Source: Desulfobacteraceae bacterium
GTDB taxonomy: Bacteria > Desulfobacterota > DSM-4660 > Desulfatiglandales > B25-G16
DNA length: 7,888 nt
Assembly (NCBI GenBank): GCA_030669265.1
Contig: DAOVDY010000023.1
Coordinates: 1-7,888, forward strand
Direction: 5' to 3'
How positions within the stretch are numbered: the first letter of the stretch is position 1; each line of letters starts with the position of its first letter. A model generated the notes under the pieces. It saw only the letters and a list, made by a program, of their open reading frames with translations, had not been told where the DNA came from and ran no database searches. The translations under genes and the position numbers were made by a program. Positions 6,308-7,888 of the stretch are shown here, one piece after another.

Positions 6308-6454
6308 ATGAGCGGGATTAATTCTATCGATTCTAGTCGTTATGATAATGAGAAGAAGGACCTGCTGCTATTTAACACCAAGTCTTTACTTCTAATAAGA
6401 GTGCGGTGATGAGAACGAATGTGACCAATAAACCGACTGAACAAGTGCAGAACC

Positions 6455-7816
6455 ATGTATTGCAACTTTTTTGGATTTTCTGAAAGGCCCTTTGACTTGA
6501 CGCCGGACCCTAAGTTTCTCTACCTGAGCCGTTGTCATGTGGAGATGCTCGCTGCCCTTACCTACGGGATTCACGAACGGCGTGGATTTATCACAATGGT
6601 AGGCGAGGTGGGCACAGGCAAGACCTTGCTTCTCAATACCGTACTGGATCGACTCGATAAGAACACTAAAGTGGCCTACATTTTCAACACCGACCTGACC
6701 TTTAGGCAGATGCTGGTCACGGCCCTTGTCGACTTGGGGCTGCCAAAGTCAGTAAATAAATTTTCTAAGGATCGAGCCCTCCAACGGCTGAACGACTTTG
6801 CCATCCTGCAACTGCCTTTAGGCGGCAATGTGGTGCTTATTGTGGATGAGGCCCAAAATTTGAAACAACGTTCTATGGAAAACTTACGGCTTATTTCCAA
6901 CCTGGAGACCCACAAGCACAAATTGGTCCAGATTGTCCTTTCCGGCCAACCAGAACTGGACACCAAGCTGAACCAGCCTGAATTGAGGCAGCTCGTCCAA
7001 AGGATCAGTCTCAAGCGCTATATCACTGCCCTCAATGAAAAAGAGACATACGAGTACATACGGCATCGCCTGAGAATTGCAAACTACAAGGGTCCATCCC
7101 TCTTTAATCAAAGGACACAACAATTGATCTGGGAATATTCCGGGGGAGTGCCGCGAAAGATCAATGTCCTCTGTGACAATGCCCTCCTGATCGGTTATGG
7201 ATTAAAGAAAAAGAAAATCGATACAGACGTGGTGAAGGAAGCCATTAACGATCTCAGCTGGAGCCCCTACTCGAGAACTATTGAGACCCAAGCTGCGATT
7301 ACCATAGAGCAGCAGGCCCCACAGTTAAAGAGGAGTACTTCTCGACGTCGCTTCGCATTGGCTGCAAGTTTGGTGCTCGCTGCCAGCCTCATTCTTTTCG
7401 TGGTGCTTCTCTTTGGAAATCCACGCCTCAAACTCCAAAAGTGGGGATCTTTTTTGCCTGATAATGTAATGGGGACCTTGCCCGCAAGAGAGCCAGAGAG
7501 TACCGATCAATCTTCCACATCGATCGGCGATCAATTCCATGGCTCTCAGAACCCGGATGGGATGTCTGTGCAAACACAGAAAGAGGGTCCAGCTGTGAAT
7601 CCAGAGGCAGTTGCAGGGGAAAGGGATGGTGCCCTACCCGATCAATCAAGGGTTGTGATCGCCAAGCCAGGGGACAGTCTATTTAGTATCATCATTCGGA
7701 CTTACGGGAAATATGACGGGGCCATATTAAATGCTGTGCTCAACGAAAATCCTGGGCTACTAATTCCAGATAAGATTCCCGTGGGGCAGGTCATCAAAAT
7801 ACCGAAGGTTGACTGA
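6455..7816 (+). CDS. ExeA/GspA-like AAA ATPase with one TM segment and a C-terminal LysM-like domain
   Basis: The first 270 residues are a typical ExeA-family ATPase: MYCNFFGFSERPFDLTPDPK at the start, Walker A GEVGTGKT (50-57), Walker B VVLIVDEAQ (126-134), LSGQPEL (162-168) and the SGGVPRKIN sensor-2 region (229-237). After a linker comes an RRR-flanked TM helix (about 299-319), then a Ser/Gln/Pro-rich spacer (about 335-397). The last 50 residues (VVIAKPGDSLFSIIIRTYGK onward, ending VGQVIKIPKVD) match the LysM pattern of peptidoglycan-binding domains. The predicted topology is ATPase in the cytoplasm and LysM in the periplasm. GspA/ExeA has the same plan with a different wall-binding domain and helps secretin assembly. 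Relatives of this ATPase also occur in exopolysaccharide (XrtA/PEP-CTERM type) loci, which suits the co-polymerase upstream. The ATG at 6455 fits the family N-terminus although the ribosome site is weak. The role in export is inferred. Confidence 0.88.
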   Translation: MYCNFFGFSERPFDLTPDPKFLYLSRCHVEMLAALTYGIHERRGFITMVGEVGTGKTLLLNTVLDRLDKNTKVAYIFNTDLTFRQMLVTALVDLGLPKSVNKFSKDRALQRLNDFAILQLPLGGNVVLIVDEAQNLKQRSMENLRLISNLETHKHKLVQIVLSGQPELDTKLNQPELRQLVQRISLKRYITALNEKETYEYIRHRLRIANYKGPSLFNQRTQQLIWEYSGGVPRKINVLCDNALLIGYGLKKKKIDTDVVKEAINDLSWSPYSRTIETQAAITIEQQAPQLKRSTSRRRFALAASLVLAASLILFVVLLFGNPRLKLQKWGSFLPDNVMGTLPAREPESTDQSSTSIGDQFHGSQNPDGMSVQTQKEGPAVNPEAVAGERDGALPDQSRVVIAKPGDSLFSIIIRTYGKYDGAILNAVLNENPGLLIPDKIPVGQVIKIPKVD

Positions 7817-7824
7817 TCAGCTTG

Positions 7825-7851
7825 ATTGGTTTGATAGATTTAATTGTGTTG
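7825..7851 (+). repeat. Degenerate 9-nt-period repeat after the ATPase gene
   Basis: Starting 9 nt after the stop codon are three 9-nt units: ATTGGTTTG (7825-7833), ATAGATTTA (7834-7842) and ATTGTGTTG (7843-7851). They resemble the units after the co-polymerase gene. The rest of the window (to 7888) shows nothing identifiable. Confidence 0.5.
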
Positions 7852-7888
7852 GTTGAAGTGAAATAAACAGTTCAAATTAAGTCAAAAG

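Noticed and set aside
6676..7649. Several antisense reading frames opposite the ATPase gene
   Set aside because: All are shadows of a gene with confirmed Walker motifs; none shows a domain, a ribosome site or a plausible protein composition.

Overview
The window reads like a Gram-negative, probably Desulfobacterota (former Deltaproteobacteria) or Nitrospirota-type chromosome. The case rests on a secD-secF pair, a two-membrane style polysaccharide co-polymerase, an ExeA/GspA-like ATPase, and short palindromic and 9-nt repeats of a kind I associate with such genomes. The taxonomic call is inference; no rRNA or other marker is present. All convincing genes are on the + strand.

Left block (1-3775), AT-rich: the 3' part of secD, a 94-bp gap holding 9-nt repeats that can fold on themselves, secF, and then, with no spacer after the secF stop codon, a membrane-anchored protein with about twelve tetratricopeptide (TPR) units. 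The three genes look co-transcribed. SecD and SecF form the accessory membrane complex of the Sec translocon. The TPR protein is predicted to face the periplasm and carries a 57-nt GC-rich palindromic element inserted in frame exactly between two TPR units.

Middle (3776-4659): 884 bp with no credible gene. It holds a cluster of small palindromes (two diverged copies of one 20-bp palindrome flanking a different GC-rich hairpin element) and, nearer the next gene, several weak regulatory-looking motifs.

Right block (4660-7888), visibly richer in GC in its genes: a chain-length determinant/polysaccharide co-polymerase (Wzz/GumC type, without a kinase domain), a 196-bp gap that begins with 9-nt-period repeats, and a fusion protein joining an ExeA-like AAA ATPase, one membrane segment and a C-terminal LysM-like domain. 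Together these suggest the start of an exopolysaccharide or capsule export locus continuing past the right edge. The ATPase could link export to the cell wall through the LysM domain.

I see no completely new system. The points most worth attention are the in-frame palindrome in the TPR gene, the recurrent 9-nt-phase repeats after three separate genes, the extra pair of hydrophobic segments in SecF, and the ATPase-TM-LysM architecture beside a co-polymerase. No tRNA, rRNA, CRISPR array or insertion sequence was recognised.
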